The notes under the pieces were generated by a model that saw only the letters and a list, made by a program, of their open reading frames with translations, did not search any database and had not been told where the DNA came from. Shown here in pieces: positions 23,201-33,631 of a stretch of 64,000 bases of DNA; position 1 is the first letter of the stretch, and every line of letters starts with the position of its first letter. The position numbers and the translations under genes were made by a program. This stretch comes from Sphaerulina vaccinii (lineage: Eukaryota > Ascomycota > Dothideomycetes > Mycosphaerellales > Mycosphaerellaceae), in the NCBI GenBank assembly GCA_022570795.1, contig JAKUDP010000023.1, positions 868,001 through 932,000 of the forward strand, given 5' to 3'.

Positions 23201-24064
23201 CGCCTCAACACACGTTTCCCGGCTAGGCTGAGTCCTTGTTACGGCATGGTCGTTTCTGGACACTTCACGTTCTCCCTGCAGCTACCTGCAGCTTGTAATT
23301 CTGGGAGCTGGGTGCGTTGCGGGTCTCCCTGCAGAATATCATCTCCAGCCTGGATCTGAATACAGTGTCCAGGGACGAAAGAGGAACCAAGATCGCCAGA
23401 ACTGGATAATCCTGGGTAACCTCGTTTCTTGTGTGGCCTCATCATTCTGTCGCGGGCCTGCCCCTTGCAATGTGGAGCAGCTGTCACTCTTAGCGGACGT
23501 GCTGAAACCCATGGCGATCTGCCGGACGCAACAAGTGAACGACCATCACACGTACTTGCAGGCTCTTGTAGCAACGCTCGAGGCTATCATTGCCGTGTTG
23601 GTACGGCCGCACGAGCATCATGCACGCGCTGCCTACACGGACGGGGTGAGAAAGCCGTCCGTAGGCACATTCTCGTTCTTCGTGGACATGGGCGATCCTT
23701 ACCACTTTTTTGAGTTATGGCGCATCGAACTAAGACAGAACCTTGGAGCTTAGCATCAACACGGGAAACAGGAGGGCATCCTGTCGAGCCGGTCGTAGTT
23801 GAGCACGTCTACTACTACATTGGCCGCTAACTTCCCTTCGCAGTTGACTCTTCTGCAAACTGCACGACAACAGCCATCACCTTTCGATTTAGAACATTCG
23901 TGCAGGTCGCTGAATCGAGTCTCGGGCAGCAGCACCTATCCTGAAACAAAGGCTACACCACCTCTCGCACTTGTGCATCTCTGCCGAGGACTAAGGCCTC
24001 AAGTCCTGCTGGATCTTCCAACAACAACACTTAGGAGTTGCATCAACCAGATCATAATACCAAT
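20278..24064. other. 3.8-kb gene-poor stretch
   Basis: No confident gene. Two weak candidates: a minus-strand 90-aa frame, 21052-20780, beginning MADDLAWTWDPHRL with a plausible membrane helix (GFAISMTTFLITTLMVLSIY), and a plus-strand 106-aa frame, 23433-23753. Neither has splice or domain support. A short GTGTGAAGT-type repeat lies near 22710. The last few hundred bases are the upstream region of the gene at 24065. Confidence 0.45.
20780..21052 (-). CDS. Possible small single-pass membrane protein
   Basis: 90-aa intronless frame. Residues 20-41 are strongly hydrophobic and flanked by charged residues, as in a single membrane helix with an N-terminal outside or lumenal segment. The rest is polar with no motif. 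Located in gene-poor DNA. The only support is frame length and the hydrophobic segment. Confidence 0.25.
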   Translation of the reverse strand: MADDLAWTWDPHRLFAAPQVLGFAISMTTFLITTLMVLSIYRQHARDISQISDLTLIPSRHEVRIQDPHSCGTDSRRAEDDNLPNIVTTS

Positions 24065-24950
24065 ATGATTATGGCCCTACCACGATCATCGGCTGCCGGC
24101 TCGAGACCTGCGTACCTAGACGGCCTGTATAGAGACACATACACATCCTACAGAGAATATTCGAACACACCACCAGCAAGTCTGCATTCCTACACAAGCA
24201 GTATTTCTACCACCAGCACGGCTTCTACATACAGTCTGCGATCAGCGTACCAAAGCGCAAGACCGCTGTCACCACCAATTGAGGAGTGCAACAGCGATAC
24301 CCTTAGCATTCGAAGCAAGAAGTCCTTCCTGAGCCCAAAGAGGAGATTCCGCTTCTTCCCTCGTCCAAAGACATATCCGCAGACATCGGAACAATTCGAG
24401 CCAGCTGCACCTGTTCGACCAGTATATAGCCAAGTACCTGCTCCACCTTCAACACCACCGAGATCAGGATCATCTTCGCCACTACGGCAGGCATCATCGC
24501 CAGTGCGGGAGGAGAGCCCAGTGGTACCGGCAGCACTACATCCTCGACCTTCTCTTCCAAAGCTTCAAACGACTTTTGCGCCTCTCAAGTTTGGCCCTCC
24601 CGAAGCTCAAAGTACATACGAAAGGAAAGCCCTACCTGCAATACCTGGACAGTCACAGCCACTATCGCGACAAACATCATCATCACAGTACCAGCCTATA
24701 AGACAAATATCAAAGTCCCGGCCGACCATAAAGCGACATGCCTCCGCACTGGAACTGAAAACTCCAGCAACTGATCTTGGTTGTCAGAAATGCTACTACT
24801 ATGCCGCGAGGAATTGCAATGGCTATGTATTAGGCGGTGATGCTGGAGATGCTTGCGAAACATGCTTGGTAAGACGGCCATTAACTTCACTTATTACCAG
24901 ACGAGTACTAACAGCCATCTCAGTCTGCAGGCTTTTTCGGCGCAAAGTAG
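24065..24950 (+). CDS. Proline/serine-rich protein with C-terminal CxxC motifs
   Basis: Two exons, 24065-24868 and 24924-24950, joined by a 55-bp intron with a GTAAGA donor, a perfect TACTAAC branch and a CAG acceptor. Product about 276 aa. Residues 1-215 are low-complexity and rich in Ser, Pro, Tyr and Arg, with several SPxR/SPP sites (RPLSPPIEE, FLSPKRR, SSPVREESP) that look like proline-directed kinase targets. The C-terminal 45 residues are ordered and cysteine-rich: LGCQKCYYYAARNCNGYV...GDACETC, two CxxC pairs that could bind zinc. The spliced end is LSAGFFGAK; ignoring the intron gives a different, basic tail. No function is recognised. Confidence 0.7.
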
Positions 24951-24984
24951 GGTCCTATCATCTTGACGAATAACGAACATCTGT

Positions 24985-25818
24985 TTATTGCATGGCGCTG
25001 GTAGGAGTTAGAAGAACGCTTCGGATGCAACATCCACACGTATAACACGACACGAACACGACCTTGAAGTACAAGAGCATGGAGAGGAGGAAGATCTTGA
25101 GCATGAGTGCGATCTGGAGAGTAGTCGAAGGACTGCCATTGTTGCTGCGGATAAGTTCGCGCATCTGCCAATTTGAGCATCGTATGCATTTGCCGCACCC
25201 TCCATCTGCCCCACCTGCTGGTGCAACCATTGACCAGCTTACTGATGGAAGGCTTGACGAACTTAGATACAATGTACAAAGGAATCTTGTACTACCATGC
25301 TCATGTTTCCCGATCTGGACGGACTTCGAGTAGCTATCCACTGTATGACATGCGGCGTTCTCGTGGCTTGCGTTGAGGCTGGTGACGAGAGTTGGGCGCT
25401 CGCGTACTCTGACAGTTTCAGCTTGGCGGTGCTGCCTCCCATCACTCTCACTGCCGTGTCTCATATTCTCATGCCTCCGCCGCTTCGTTTTGATGCTGGA
25501 ACTCTGCACGTAATTTTGCCTCCGAATATGCCGTGTCGCAGTGCTGACCTCAGCCTGCGAGCACGTTCGTCGAGACCTGTCACTCCGTACTAGCCTTCTG
25601 CGGAAGCTGCGCAATACCATAACGATCTTGTGCTCGTAGAAAGATTCTTGTGGAAGTAGTGTTCTGGTTGTCTCTTCCAAAGCTAGCATCTGCTCGTGTC
25701 GCATGCCTCGCTGCCAGGTAGTAGAGTCGACATAGCCGTGTGAGAGAGGCCGGTCCTGCTTCGCTGGTTGTATGGCTTCGATCATATTTGATGTGATTGC
25801 GTCTCCTTGATATGGCAT
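24985..25818 (-). CDS. Long hypothetical frame, doubtful
   Basis: A 277-codon open frame begins with ATG at 25818. It is rich in Arg, Ser and His and ends with a hydrophobic, cysteine-containing segment (LMLKIFLLSMLLYFKVVFVS) that could be a tail anchor. Composition is irregular and there are no motifs; the opposite strand also has open frames here. It would be convergent with the preceding gene. It may be a real orphan or a chance frame. Confidence 0.3.
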   Translation of the reverse strand: MPYQGDAITSNMIEAIQPAKQDRPLSHGYVDSTTWQRGMRHEQMLALEETTRTLLPQESFYEHKIVMVLRSFRRRLVRSDRSRRTCSQAEVSTATRHIRRQNYVQSSSIKTKRRRHENMRHGSESDGRQHRQAETVRVRERPTLVTSLNASHENAACHTVDSYSKSVQIGKHEHGSTRFLCTLYLSSSSLPSVSWSMVAPAGGADGGCGKCIRCSNWQMRELIRSNNGSPSTTLQIALMLKIFLLSMLLYFKVVFVSCYTCGCCIRSVLLTPTSAMQ

Positions 25819-25852
25819 CGCACCAGTCTCTCACATGCTGCCCGTCGCACTG

Positions 25853-26512
25853 TTAAAGAGTACGTAAGACCTTCATGCGTCCATCCGAGGTCGGAAAGCA
25901 TCTGCATGGTCCTTCGCAAACACTAAGCTCTGTGCCTGCAGGCAGGTCGTCGGAAAGCTTTCGTCTCAGTCTCATGTTCACTGTATAATTGTTGGGCCAT
26001 CTCTCGGCCACAATAAGTGCTTCCTTGACTAGTCGGCATTGTCTTGGATTCGTCTTGCCACTCATCCCACTTTTGAGTTCCACACGGATGGAGTCAACGT
26101 TGAGAGAGGCCCATTCAATTGCAAAATCGATGAGTCCGCGATAGCACGCACCAACTTCGCGGCCTTTGTAAAATATGTCGGTGCACATATTATGCATCAG
26201 GTGCACCCGAATTGTCATTTTGCGGCCGGGACGTGGTCCAGAAGTGATACAGCGAACAAAACGGAGCAGTTCTCGGAAGTCGAAGCGATTGATGTGCGCA
26301 TCAAATTTGTTGGCAGCGTAGAACATCTCCAAGGACTCCGCGCGTGCTTGTCGGTTGACGCGCGTAATGGCAGGCTGGATGGCTGATGACGCGACTGAAG
26401 GGTATTCAGGTGGCGAGCCGGTGATGAGGTGCCCGTTCTTTTCTTCTGATGGCATTACGAGCTCATAGATTCTGTTGCGAAGCTCCGCAGGTAGCACCTC
26501 GAGGAAAACCAT
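25853..26512 (-). CDS. 2EXR/F-box-like domain protein
   Basis: 219-aa intronless protein starting at the ATG at 26512, directly followed by the family signature FLEVLPAELRNRIYELVMPSEE. It then has the usual LLRVNRQ-type element (PAITRVNRQARAESLEMFYAANKFDAH), in which extended or upstream family members record a position for the ARxESLxxFY motif. The frame extends upstream without ATG through short tandem repeats and is not used. This is the third member of the 2EXR-like group in the window, with the genes at 608 and 1651. No biochemical function can be assigned. Confidence 0.75.
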   Translation of the reverse strand: MVFLEVLPAELRNRIYELVMPSEEKNGHLITGSPPEYPSVASSAIQPAITRVNRQARAESLEMFYAANKFDAHINRFDFRELLRFVRCITSGPRPGRKMTIRVHLMHNMCTDIFYKGREVGACYRGLIDFAIEWASLNVDSIRVELKSGMSGKTNPRQCRLVKEALIVAERWPNNYTVNMRLRRKLSDDLPAGTELSVCEGPCRCFPTSDGRMKVLRTL

Positions 26513-26547
26513 CTTCTCGCGTCCAGTACTCCAATCAGCGGTGCTCG

Positions 26548-26612
26548 AACGTGATGTTGAGGTCAAGAACGTAATGCTGAGGTCAAGAGTGGTGTTGAGA
26601 TCAAGAGTGGTA
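26548..26612. repeat. Short degenerate tandem repeat
   Basis: About three copies of a 20-bp unit of the form GTGWTGWTGAGGTCAAGARB, just upstream of the 2EXR gene start, probably in its 5' leader. Confidence 0.6.
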
Positions 26613-26856
26613 TGAGACGGTTTTGTCAATTGTTGTTGATGGATGTCAAGTCGAGGTTCGAGGTGAAGCAAGAGCGAGACAACAGGCAAACGTGCACGGA
26701 CCACACGCCAAGACCACAACGTTGGAAAGCTATGCAGGGCGCCAGCAAGAGTTCAAGGTGATGTCGCTCATAGAGGACAGTAGTCGACAAGTAGTGCTAT
26801 GCTACGTTGAAGTAGCTCTTTTGCGTAGTCGCGCGCATTCCGCATGGTTGGCTTCT

Positions 26857-28319
26857 TCATCCATCAACATAGCTCGACAGCCGGCCCATACTGGCTCGCT
26901 GGTCGCTCGTGCTCGTGATGCTCAGCCGTTTCAACTCGTCCGGCTTAGGAGTTACTGGTCGACTGATATCCTTGCTATACAGCGCAACACTGTCCCTCAC
27001 GGCCACATAGTCGGAATCAGCGTATCCTATGATGTCGGCGATCTCCCTGCTCCTGTGACCTGCAATTCTCTTTATCTCGATCGCAGAGTAGTTGACTACC
27101 GCCTTTCCCACATCTTCAGCTTCACTTAGTGGCGCAGTCCTGGAGGGCAAGACCATGATGCGAACACATTCATGCTGGCCGAAATGGCCCTCGACATCCA
27201 CTACGCCAACAGGCAACAGACCAGTCTTGGACTGTAGAGCAGAATGCGCGCCTTGATCGATGTACACCGTTCCGTGAGGGGCGAGACCGTGCAATAGCCA
27301 GAAGTATCGATCTCTGATGGGATGTGGATCGGGCAGGAACCGAGTATGCAGTGGTGGAAGTCCTGGTTCTTCGAGCTTCGGTCCACCGGCCCCATTCACG
27401 ACAGACGTGGTCTGGACTGCCGGCTCTCTCCTGACTGCACTCCTTGGACTTGATGGCAGCTCGCCGCTCTGCTCCATGCTTCGTGCCGCCCGTTTCTGTG
27501 CTTCCGCGTATCTCACAATGGCCGCGATGTTGCCTGGCTTACTGCTCCTTGTGATGACTGTGGTCACGCCAGCGGCTGTTGCCAGCCTGGCGGCCACAAT
27601 CTTTGTGCTCATACCGCCTGTTCCCAGCGAACTGCCGGCGCTCGATGTGTCCGCAGCTAGATCTCCAATGTCCTCAACTACCTCGATCGCCTTAGCGTCC
27701 GGATTGCTTCGTGGATTCTTGTCGTATAGGCAGTCCACGTCCGTCATGAGGAAGAGATAGTCTGCATGCACCATGCCCGCCGTGATGGCACTCAGCGTGT
27801 CATTGTCTCCAAACTTGATCTCCTGCACCGAAAGTGTGTCGTTCTCGTTGACAATTGGGATCACACCCATGTTGAGCAGTTCATGGAAAGTGTTTTGCGC
27901 ATTCAGATACTGAGCTCGATCTGCAATATCGTTCCTGGTAAGGAGGATCTGGGCTACAGGTTGGCGCATGTGCATGAAAAGCTGATCCCACATAGCCATG
28001 AGCTTGCATTGTCCTATAGCTGCAAGGGCCTGGATCTGAGGGAGAAGTTTCGGTCGTCGTTCCATGTCCATCAGCCGCAATGCCATTCCAATGGCTCCTG
28101 AGGAGCAAATGATCACCCGGTGGCCATCATGGCGGAGGCTGATCGCGGTCTCGACGATGGTGGACAGAGTCGATAGGAGCGGTTCGTGTGTCTTCTCGTC
28201 CACTATGGATGAAGTGCCTATGCTGCTGTCAGCACATCAATGCCCTGCTAGTCATCCTCCTAAAAGTTTACTAGCACTGTACCAAGCTTGATCACAATTG
28301 TGAGGTGTTTCTCCTTCAT
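26857..28319 (-). CDS. PRO1: Glutamate 5-kinase
   Basis: First enzyme of proline synthesis: phosphorylates the gamma-carboxylate of glutamate using ATP. Exon 1 is a 37-nt exon, 28319-28283 (MKEKHLTIVIKLG). A 65-bp intron (GTACAG donor, CTGAC branch, TAG acceptor) joins it to 28217-26857; the junction rebuilds the KLGTSSIVDEKTHEPLL core. The 465-aa product has the amino-acid-kinase blocks IICSSGAIGMAL, QILLTRNDIADRAQYLNA, GVIPIVNENDTLS, FGDNDTLSAITAGMV, LMTDVDCLYDKNPR and GTGGMSTKIVAARLA, then a PUA domain from about residue 320 (WLLHGLAPHGTVYIDQGA). An 80-residue low-complexity insert before PUA and a C-terminal tail are fungal extensions. No reductase domain is fused, as expected in fungi. 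Confidence 0.95.
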
Positions 28320-29153
28320 CCTGGCGGTATCCTGAGCGACATTTCCCTTGCTTGCCCCTCCCTCCATCTTGTGTATGTCAATGGTACTCCCATTGACACG
28401 TAGGGCGCTGGGAAGCTCCATTCAGCTACCGAGGTGAGCAATCTGAAACCAATGCAAGTAGTCATGCAACTAAAGCTTGTGAAATGACGATGGATCTTCG
28501 AGTCTGCCAAGGAAGCGACATCGGCCACGGCCACGGACGCGACTTCCTCTTGCTCTTCAAGTCCGCGCTTCACTTGCTTAGGGTTACCCGAAACTCCTAG
28601 GACGACGATAAGGTAGCCAATTGGACACTTTACGAGGATCTGAGAAGCCCGTTCGATGTCATAGAGTGATATAATAATGTCTGGAGGGTTGCAGGGCAAT
28701 CGATTGAGAATGTAGCCTACAATCCTGGAAAGTCCGAATTGACGATATTTCGAAAATGTTGTGCTTTGAGGATTGTGTCTACACACCTGCATGATCTCGC
28801 CTCTAGCTTTTGGTTCAAACTTGCCAAAACAGTCAAGTGGTCACACAGGGGGACCGAAAACGTGCGTGGTTGCTGCGGACATTGCCTAAGGACAGATCGA
28901 TGAAGCAGGCATACGACTGGAACGGAAGAGGCGAGAGAGAGAGAGAGCGCAGAGATAGACTGGACTTTGGAAATGGTACAATGAGTACTCACTTGCTGCC
29001 TCCTGCACCGGATGCAACGCAGCACCCCGTAATACTACTAGATCTAGGCTACTTGCATGCACCCATCAACGAAGCTGGATATCTTCCAACGCTTTCTTCA
29101 CTTCACATGGGAATGTCGAAAAAGTCGAATCCGAGAAGTGCTGCCCTCTCGTA
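28320..29153. other. Intergenic
   Basis: Promoter side of PRO1 and downstream flank of the DDI1 duplication. It contains a GA-rich run at about 28930-28955 and a 38-bp motif at 28577-28614 that recurs at 48920. No supported gene. Confidence 0.5.
28577..28614. repeat. 38-bp motif, copy 1 (pair with 48920-48957)
   Basis: Starts CTTAGGGTTACCCGAAAC and ends GACGACGATAAGGT. It differs from the second copy at five positions. On the minus strand both read a VVxxVSGNPK peptide, so a shared remnant of a coding sequence is possible. Confidence 0.6.
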
Positions 29154-29384
29154 CTACGGCTTAAACAGCAAGTCAGCCGCGGACTCGACTTTACCGTCGC
29201 AGGCGTCCAATGCCGCAACAAGCTTGTTGCCGTGAGAATCCCAAGGTTTGGAGCTGGTCGATCTTGTCCTTGCTATGTCCGGCCGGTGCTGCTGGTGGCG
29301 GTGCAGCTACGCCTGAACTTGCACCTGGTGTTGCGGAGGTTGGTCTCGAGCCCGATGCCAACCGAGCCCAGTACGAGTTCCACC
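29154..29384 (-). pseudogene. Decayed tandem copy of the DDI1 UBA-domain end
   Basis: About 230 bp that repeats the last 75-80 codons of DDI1 immediately downstream of the intact gene, in the same orientation. The shared part covers the Ala/Pro-rich linker (SGVAAPPPAAPAG) and the UBA start (HSKDKIDQLQ), at roughly 90% identity. One extra T just after the RQQA codons shifts the frame and ends it early. Beyond the shift the old frame is still readable to a terminal stop at 29154, so decay looks recent. Confidence 0.8.
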
Positions 29385-29418
29385 AGTCTTGAGGCCGCCG
29401 ACCGATCGATATCAGGTA

Positions 29419-31015
29419 CTATGACTGAAAAAGCAAGCCAGCCGCATACTCAACATTACCATCGCATGCATCTAGTGCCGCAACAGCTTGTTGCCGTGAG
29501 AAACCCAAGTTCTGGAGCTGGTCGATCTTGTCCTTGCTATGTCCGGCCGGTGCTGCTGGTGGCGGTGCAGCTACGCCTGAACTTGCACCTGGTGTGGCGG
29601 AGGTTGGCCTCGAGCTCGATGCGCCAGCGCCGAGAGCCTGTCCTTGTCCTTGGAAAGAGCTGCCGTTCTTCGCAGCAGACGATGATGAAGCCGCAGCAGC
29701 AGATGTTCCAGCTGGCTGAACGGTGCCACTCTTTGCTCCAATCTCAGTACCGTTCGGCCCGGCGATCGTTGGCTCAGCAGCCTGTGCATCCTCGAAGTAC
29801 TTCGGAAGGTCTGCCTCACCCAGGAAAGGAACATCGTTACCATCGCCGAAGATGAGCTTGTTCTGCCTAAGATCGATGACTGCTTGAAATCGCTTCAGCA
29901 TGTCCAGTCCGAGCAGAAGGTCGACGTCCTTGCCTTCCATGACAGTAAAGGAGCAGGACATGGTCTGGTTGCCGATTCGGATATCTGCAGAGTGCACACG
30001 ACCAAGAATCTTTGCGGTGCCAACTCCCTTAGCAACACCCGAGTATCGCTTGTCGATCAGGCGCATGATGCCACAAGACTCTGCACACGAGGGTGACATG
30101 ATGGTCGTTTGTGCACCAGAGTCAACGAAGGCCTTGACAGGCTTCTTGTTCACTTCAACGGGAATGTAGAGCATGGTGACTCTTCCGAAGACTGCAGTAT
30201 GGATTAGCTATCGTCCGCAGCTCTGACTGGGCAGGGATCGTGGTCAGAAATACCTTCTGGATTGTGCTCGTAGGCAAACTGTAGGTTCTCCTGCACCTTT
30301 TCTTGCCGAATGATCTCCTCAATCTTCTGTTGGGCCTCAATGTTGAAAGGATCCTCATTCAGTAGCCGCATCTGCTCGTTGCGTTCGCGCTCTCGTTCCG
30401 TGTCATCTCTGATCATATCCATCCATACTTCGCGGAAGCGATTGGGGTCGCCGATGGCTGCATGAAGCGCAGGTCGTTGTTCTGCGATCTGGCTCATGGC
30501 GGCTGGGTTGCCCAAGATGCTCAGACGCGTGCTCTCAATCTCCTCTGTGTTGTTTGCCGGTCCTCTAGCTCCCCGTGCGGTGCCCTGCTGTGGCCCTCGT
30601 CTCTGCGCACTCATATTGTTCTGCTGTGGCCGACTCATGAGCATAGCTATCAGATCGCCATCTCTGACTCCTGCGTCTTCTAAGCTCTTGGTATCGTCTT
30701 GTAGCACTTGATTGTTCAAGTAGAACTGTTGAGATGTCGGTTCTATTTGGGTCTCTGCTGTGACGAAGTTTTTGAGGTCGCCGACTGATAGATCTGAAGA
30801 GAGATCCAGGTTGAGGAGCTCCTGGTCAAGCTGGTGGTTCGGAGCAATGATTTGTATAGTGATGCGCGTCCTGTCATGATCACACACCGGTCAGCACGGG
30901 TGCACATGAGTCCCTGTTCTCGATATGTTCCTGTTGTGCAGTGGCACAGGCATGGTTTGACGGTGAGACTATCGCCAGTGCAGTGTTGTTGGATCGCGGC
31001 TAGTTGTACTCACAT
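29419..31015 (-). CDS. DDI1: DNA-damage-inducible protein Ddi1 (UBL, retroviral-type protease, UBA)
   Basis: Ubiquitin shuttle and aspartic protease. The main exons are 30870-30254 and 30191-29419, separated by a 62-bp intron (GTATTT donor, CTAAT branch, CAG acceptor). The frame has no usable ATG: a stop precedes TRITIQIIAPN. The strong donor GTGAGT at 31013 leaves AT (31015-31014), and the acceptor at 30871 supplies G, so the start codon itself is interrupted by a 143-bp intron. The 463-aa product shows an N-terminal ubiquitin-like domain (1-75), the helical DDI domain (about 120-200, NPAAMSQIAEQRPALHAAI), the protease fold with catalytic Asp230 in FVDSGAQTTIMSP and the LLLGLDMLKRF element, a Ser/Ala linker, and a UBA domain (about 425-463, KIDQLQNLGFSRQQAVAAL). 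A decayed copy of its last exon part follows at 29154-29384. Confidence 0.93.
30871..31013 (-). other. Intron inside the DDI1 start codon
   Basis: The donor GTGAGT lies directly after AT, and the acceptor ACAG directly before G, with a GTGCTGACC branch about 20 nt upstream. Splicing creates ATG ACG CGC, i.e. MTRITI, the normal fungal Ddi1 start. Without it the frame begins only at a GTG after a stop. Confidence 0.75.
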
Positions 31016-32126
31016 GTTGCCGGTGCTCTTGCATCTGTCGTACTTCCTTGCGAGAGCTCAGATATGCACGTCGCCTGAAGGAGCTGCAAAGAAGGTGCCG
31101 CTGGAATGCCGGCGGCAAGCAGAGTCGCACCCGTCTGGAGACTCGCTTCTCTGATCTGGCTGGGCAGGATGAGGACGGGTGGAAGATCGCTTGGTTGGCG
31201 CGGAGTGGATGTAACGACGACGGGCGGTGTATGGTGGTCTGCAGTGGGTGGATGTTGAAGTTACCGCAGTCTCATGACTAGCTGTCAATTATCCTCCGAA
31301 CAGGTGAAGGTGGCGTCTGTGACTGTCGCGACCAGGCTACGGCTGCTACCTCTTAGAACCCGCGTGTCAGAAGCTGCGAGAAGACCGAAGCGGAGGCAAT
31401 TCTGTCTAGTTAGTAATGCTGGATGGTGAATATGCTCCGAGTGTAGTGTGCCTGGAGTGAAGCAGTGAAGGTGTAGCAGGCAGCTAATAAGCTTATGACG
31501 AGCTCTGCCTTCCTCGATCTCACCGGCGCCGAAGTGGCTCATTGCATACATACATACAATGGACTTCACTTCGTTCCCTCACGTGGCACTGCTCGTGTCG
31601 GTGAGTATGAGTGAGCGCTGGCCATCGCTGCGCGCGCATTGAGGATCCGCTTGTCTGGATGACGGGACGATAGAGAGTGGTGTCTCTGATCCTGCACCCT
31701 CGACGCATAACTGCAGTAGACTCGATATGTCCGACAGATGCGAAGAAGTGCCCTTGCCCCTCGCCGACGCAGCCCGCTTGTGGCGCACGCACTGCCGTCA
31801 ATCTCCTTGTCTGCCGATGCCGCCGCTATGTTCTCTTGGCTGGTTCTACAATCCGATCCTTTGCCGAAGTTGAAGTCGAACTATGCGATCAGACATTGAC
31901 TATCTACCTACCTAAGCACATTGACTTCATCATCACCATCTCCCTCGTGGTCTGATAAGCGACACTGCATACGCTACTGCACGACGCACGACACCTGCAG
32001 CACGCTTGAGACCACCAGGACATCATCCCATACTGCAAAGCACCAGCCAAGACCAGGATCGTCTTCGAAGACCTGGTTACACAGTCGCAGAAAGTGCATA
32101 CAGATCAGTCTATCTCTGCCGCGATC
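31016..32126. other. Divergent intergenic region
   Basis: Lies between DDI1 (minus) and the GNAT gene (plus). It contains both promoters and probably their leaders. No frame has domain support. Confidence 0.5.
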
Positions 32127-33388
32127 ATGCCGCGTGATCTTTCCTCTCTTCTGTCGCAGGCGACGGAGAATACTTTACAAAGCATGCCCCAACTGTCAAG
32201 CCAAAACAAGGAAGCCGGATCAAACATGACTGCCGATCACGATCATGACCAAGACTCCTACTCCGACACCACCGAGTATATGGATGAGCTGGGCCAGAGC
32301 AACGCAAAGCGAGATCCACTCCATCCGTACACGCAGACACTCTCGCTCTCCGACATCGAAAGCTGTATTCGACTGGAAGACGCAGCCTTTCCACCCCAGG
32401 AACGATGCACTCGAGAAAAGGTCAGTCTGCTGTCACAAAACACGCCATTCAGCGGTTGTGTTGACATGTTGGTGATACGTTCTCGCGGCATGCGTTGTCT
32501 TCTGCTTCCGTAGCGTCGTGCTGCTCTTGTCTAACAGGACCGCCGATTCCGCCCTGCTTTCAGACCTACATTCATCTCGAACATATCCTGTTGAGAGTTG
32601 TTAGCAGCTCTGCACAACATCAGGATTATGCACCACCCTCTCCTTACATTCAATGCACTTGGGCGTCAATGTCCCTCTCGAATCCACTTCTGTACCACAG
32701 CACAGCGTTTCATATACACAGGCCGACAGCTGCACATTCCCAAAACTGAGAGGCCCCACACGCACCATCTTCGAAGTCCAGAGCAGTCTGCTTTCTAGAG
32801 CTCCGAACACTGCCGACTCACTGTGAGCTGAGAGAAGGAACAAAGAACCCAGCACGTTCATAAGCTAACATCTTGTCTATGCAGTTCCATTATCGCCTAA
32901 AGCACTGTGGCGAGCTCACCTTGGGCATATTCACGTCAGAGGAGAATTCCGAAGCAACAACAGCATCTACCGCATCTCCAGTGTATAGTGGTGCACCCGA
33001 GCGCAAGTCGATCCTGATGGGCCATATTGTAGCTACGATGACCACTAACGCGACAGTGACGGATAACGATATGGCAATTCCTACACCAGATAACCCTGAC
33101 CCAAAGCTTGGAAACAAGTCCGAAGGTCGCACAGTCTGTATACATAGCCTGGCCGTTCTACCAGAGTATCAGAAGCGCAGTCTAGGGAGTACGCTCATGA
33201 CTGCGTACTTGCAGCGGCTGAAGACTCAGAGTGTGGCGGACCATGCTGCGCTGATCGCACATGATCATCTGATTCCATATTATGAGCGATTTGGCTTCAA
33301 GAATCTGGGGCCGAGTAAAGCACAATTCGGCGGGGGTGGATGGTACGATATGACTGTTGATCTCAATGCAATGGAGGAGGATGAATGA
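32127..33388 (+). CDS. GNAT N-acetyltransferase, arylalkylamine/polyamine type
   Basis: Two exons, 32127-32420 and 32885-33388, giving 265 aa. Exon 1 ends CTREK before the donor GTCAGT; exon 2 starts FHYRLKHCGEL after a GCTAAC branch and GCAG acceptor. The intron is 464 bp, far longer than the others here. The N-terminal third is a disordered extension. The conserved fold begins at TLSLSDIESCIRLEDAAFPPQERCT, typical of fungal AANAT/Paa1-type acetyltransferases. Motif A, the acetyl-CoA site, is IHSLAVLPEYQKRSLGSTLM (184-203), and the C-terminal HDHLIPYYERFGFKNLGPS matches motif B. These enzymes acetylate amines such as polyamines or arylalkylamines with acetyl-CoA; the substrate here is not determined. 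Confidence 0.88.
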
Positions 33389-33631
33389 TCGTAGAATATC
33401 AGGCGATATAATGCTTCATTTATTAGAGATGCGGCAGAATCTTAGATGCAGTGATAGAAAGGACTAAGATTGATACAACATAGAACTTCACCACGCACTT
33501 CAGCTTCCCCGAGCGGCAACGACACAATCAAGTAGAGATCGCACTCACTCAAGGCGGCTTCTCGTTCGGATACAGGGCACAGGAGAACATCACTTCCAAG
33601 ACATTCCAATGCATACACGTTCTTAGTCTGT

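Noticed and set aside
28810..29235. 141-aa plus-strand frame with a GA-repeat-encoded Arg/Glu run
   Set aside because: It is low complexity and lacks any domain. It runs into the antisense of the DDI1 duplication.
29232..29855. Plus-strand 207-codon frame with a repeated peptide
   Set aside because: The internal repeat is just the DDI1 UBA duplication read on the wrong strand.
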